From assembly GCF_000521805.1 (NCBI RefSeq), contig NZ_JAMB01000001.1, forward strand, positions 496,001 to 560,000: 64,000 nucleotides of DNA. Direction: 5' to 3'. The stretch is from Marinomonas ushuaiensis DSM 15871 (lineage in GTDB: Bacteria > Pseudomonadota > Gammaproteobacteria > Pseudomonadales > Marinomonadaceae). The notes beneath the pieces are model-generated. The model had not been told where the DNA came from. It searched no databases and saw only the letters and a list, made by a program, of their open reading frames with translations. Below, piece by piece: positions 63,761 to 64,000 of this stretch; the stretch's first letter is position 1; each line of letters opens with the position of its first letter. The translations under genes and the position numbers were made by a program.

Positions 63761-64000
63761 GAGTGTTTCTCCTGTTCTTGGACTGTCGTCTCAATGGGAA
63801 TTAATATGTTAAATTCGGTTTTTTCAGGGTAGCTATTACACTCAATAATTCCGTGATGTTGATGTATTACGGATTGAGCAATGGAAAGACCTAAGCCTGT
63901 TCCATCAGCACGCCCACTCACCATTGGGTAAAATAGTGTTTTCAAAATCGCGTCAGGTATGCCTGGTCCGTTATCAATAATGCTGACTTTACAGACTAAA
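63757..64000 (-). CDS. ntrB: Nitrogen regulation histidine kinase NtrB (5' partial)
   Basis: The last 80 residues of the kinase that phosphorylates NtrC; the rest lies past the window end. The visible reading frame shows the N/G1 box (IIDNGPGIPDAI), FYPMVSGRADGTGLGLSIAQS (the G2 box) and the family's IIECNSYPEKTEFNILIP end. Its stop overlaps the ntrC start, as usual for the pair. Confidence 0.93.
   Translation of the reverse strand, partial: LVCKVSIIDNGPGIPDAILKTLFYPMVSGRADGTGLGLSIAQSVIHQHHGIIECNSYPEKTEFNILIPIETTVQEQEKHS

Overview
The window looks like the chromosome of a marine gammaproteobacterium close to Oceanospirillales, probably Marinomonas-like. This is an inference from gene content: two TRAP transporter operons, a Crc homologue divergent from pyrE as in Pseudomonas, and classic gammaproteobacterial blocks (coaBC-dut, slmA, rpmBG-mutM, yibN-grxC-secB, gpmI-envC-ctpA-yibQ, ntrBC). 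Base composition is fairly AT-rich and even. I see no rRNA, tRNA, CRISPR array, prophage or intact insertion sequence.

Layout. 1-3 kb: end of a glycerophosphodiester/glycerol-3-phosphate uptake operon (ugpC, ugpQ, a GlpR-type repressor, a HAD phosphatase). 3-6 kb: a decaying patch with a broken DUF808 gene, a CofD-like gene, remains of a receiver-CheC response regulator, and a PAS protein. 6-16 kb: housekeeping genes (RimB-like zinc protease, yeaD, crc/pyrE, slmA, argB, dut, coaBC, radC, rpmBG, mutM). 15.6-21 kb: nucleoside ABC importer of the BMP family with cytidine deaminase. 21-24.5 kb: Pat-type lysine acetyltransferase divergent from an HDAC-family deacetylase. 25-28 kb: a NadS-like antitoxin gene, then a trpR-trpE-trpG operon. 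28-28.5 kb: a RelE/ParE-type toxin-antitoxin pair. 28.7-37.7 kb: SGNH esterase, a TRAP operon with a linked Cache sensor kinase and NarL-type regulator, a GH114 protein, an AraC regulator and a LysE exporter. 37.7-42.5 kb: a gluconate regulon (GntR repressor, gluconokinase, TRAP transporter) with three recognisable GntR-type operators. 42.7-48.6 kb: DUF294 regulator with exonuclease, an LpxH-like phosphoesterase, an EAL-CBS-GGDEF protein and a 56-residue protein. 48.7-52.3 kb: a lipoprotein operon containing LpoB, headed by a 41-residue CxxC membrane protein. 52.4-61 kb: secB-grxC-yibN, a DUF1338 enzyme with a divergent LysR regulator, and gpmI-envC-ctpA-yibQ. 61-64 kb: tsaC, a DUF3461 gene, ntrC and the end of ntrB.

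The genes mostly serve import of small organic compounds (glycerophosphodiesters, nucleosides, probably keto or organic acids, gluconate), their regulation (Crc, NtrBC, GntR, Cache kinase), and cell-envelope upkeep. No clearly new multigene system stands out. The most interesting points are the catalytically degenerate Crc outside Pseudomonas, the acetylase/deacetylase pair with a shared inverted repeat, the self-contained trpREG operon, the GntR/TRAP gluconate regulon with a 15-bp repeat in gntR, and the tiny CxxC protein at the head of the LpoB-type lipoprotein operon.
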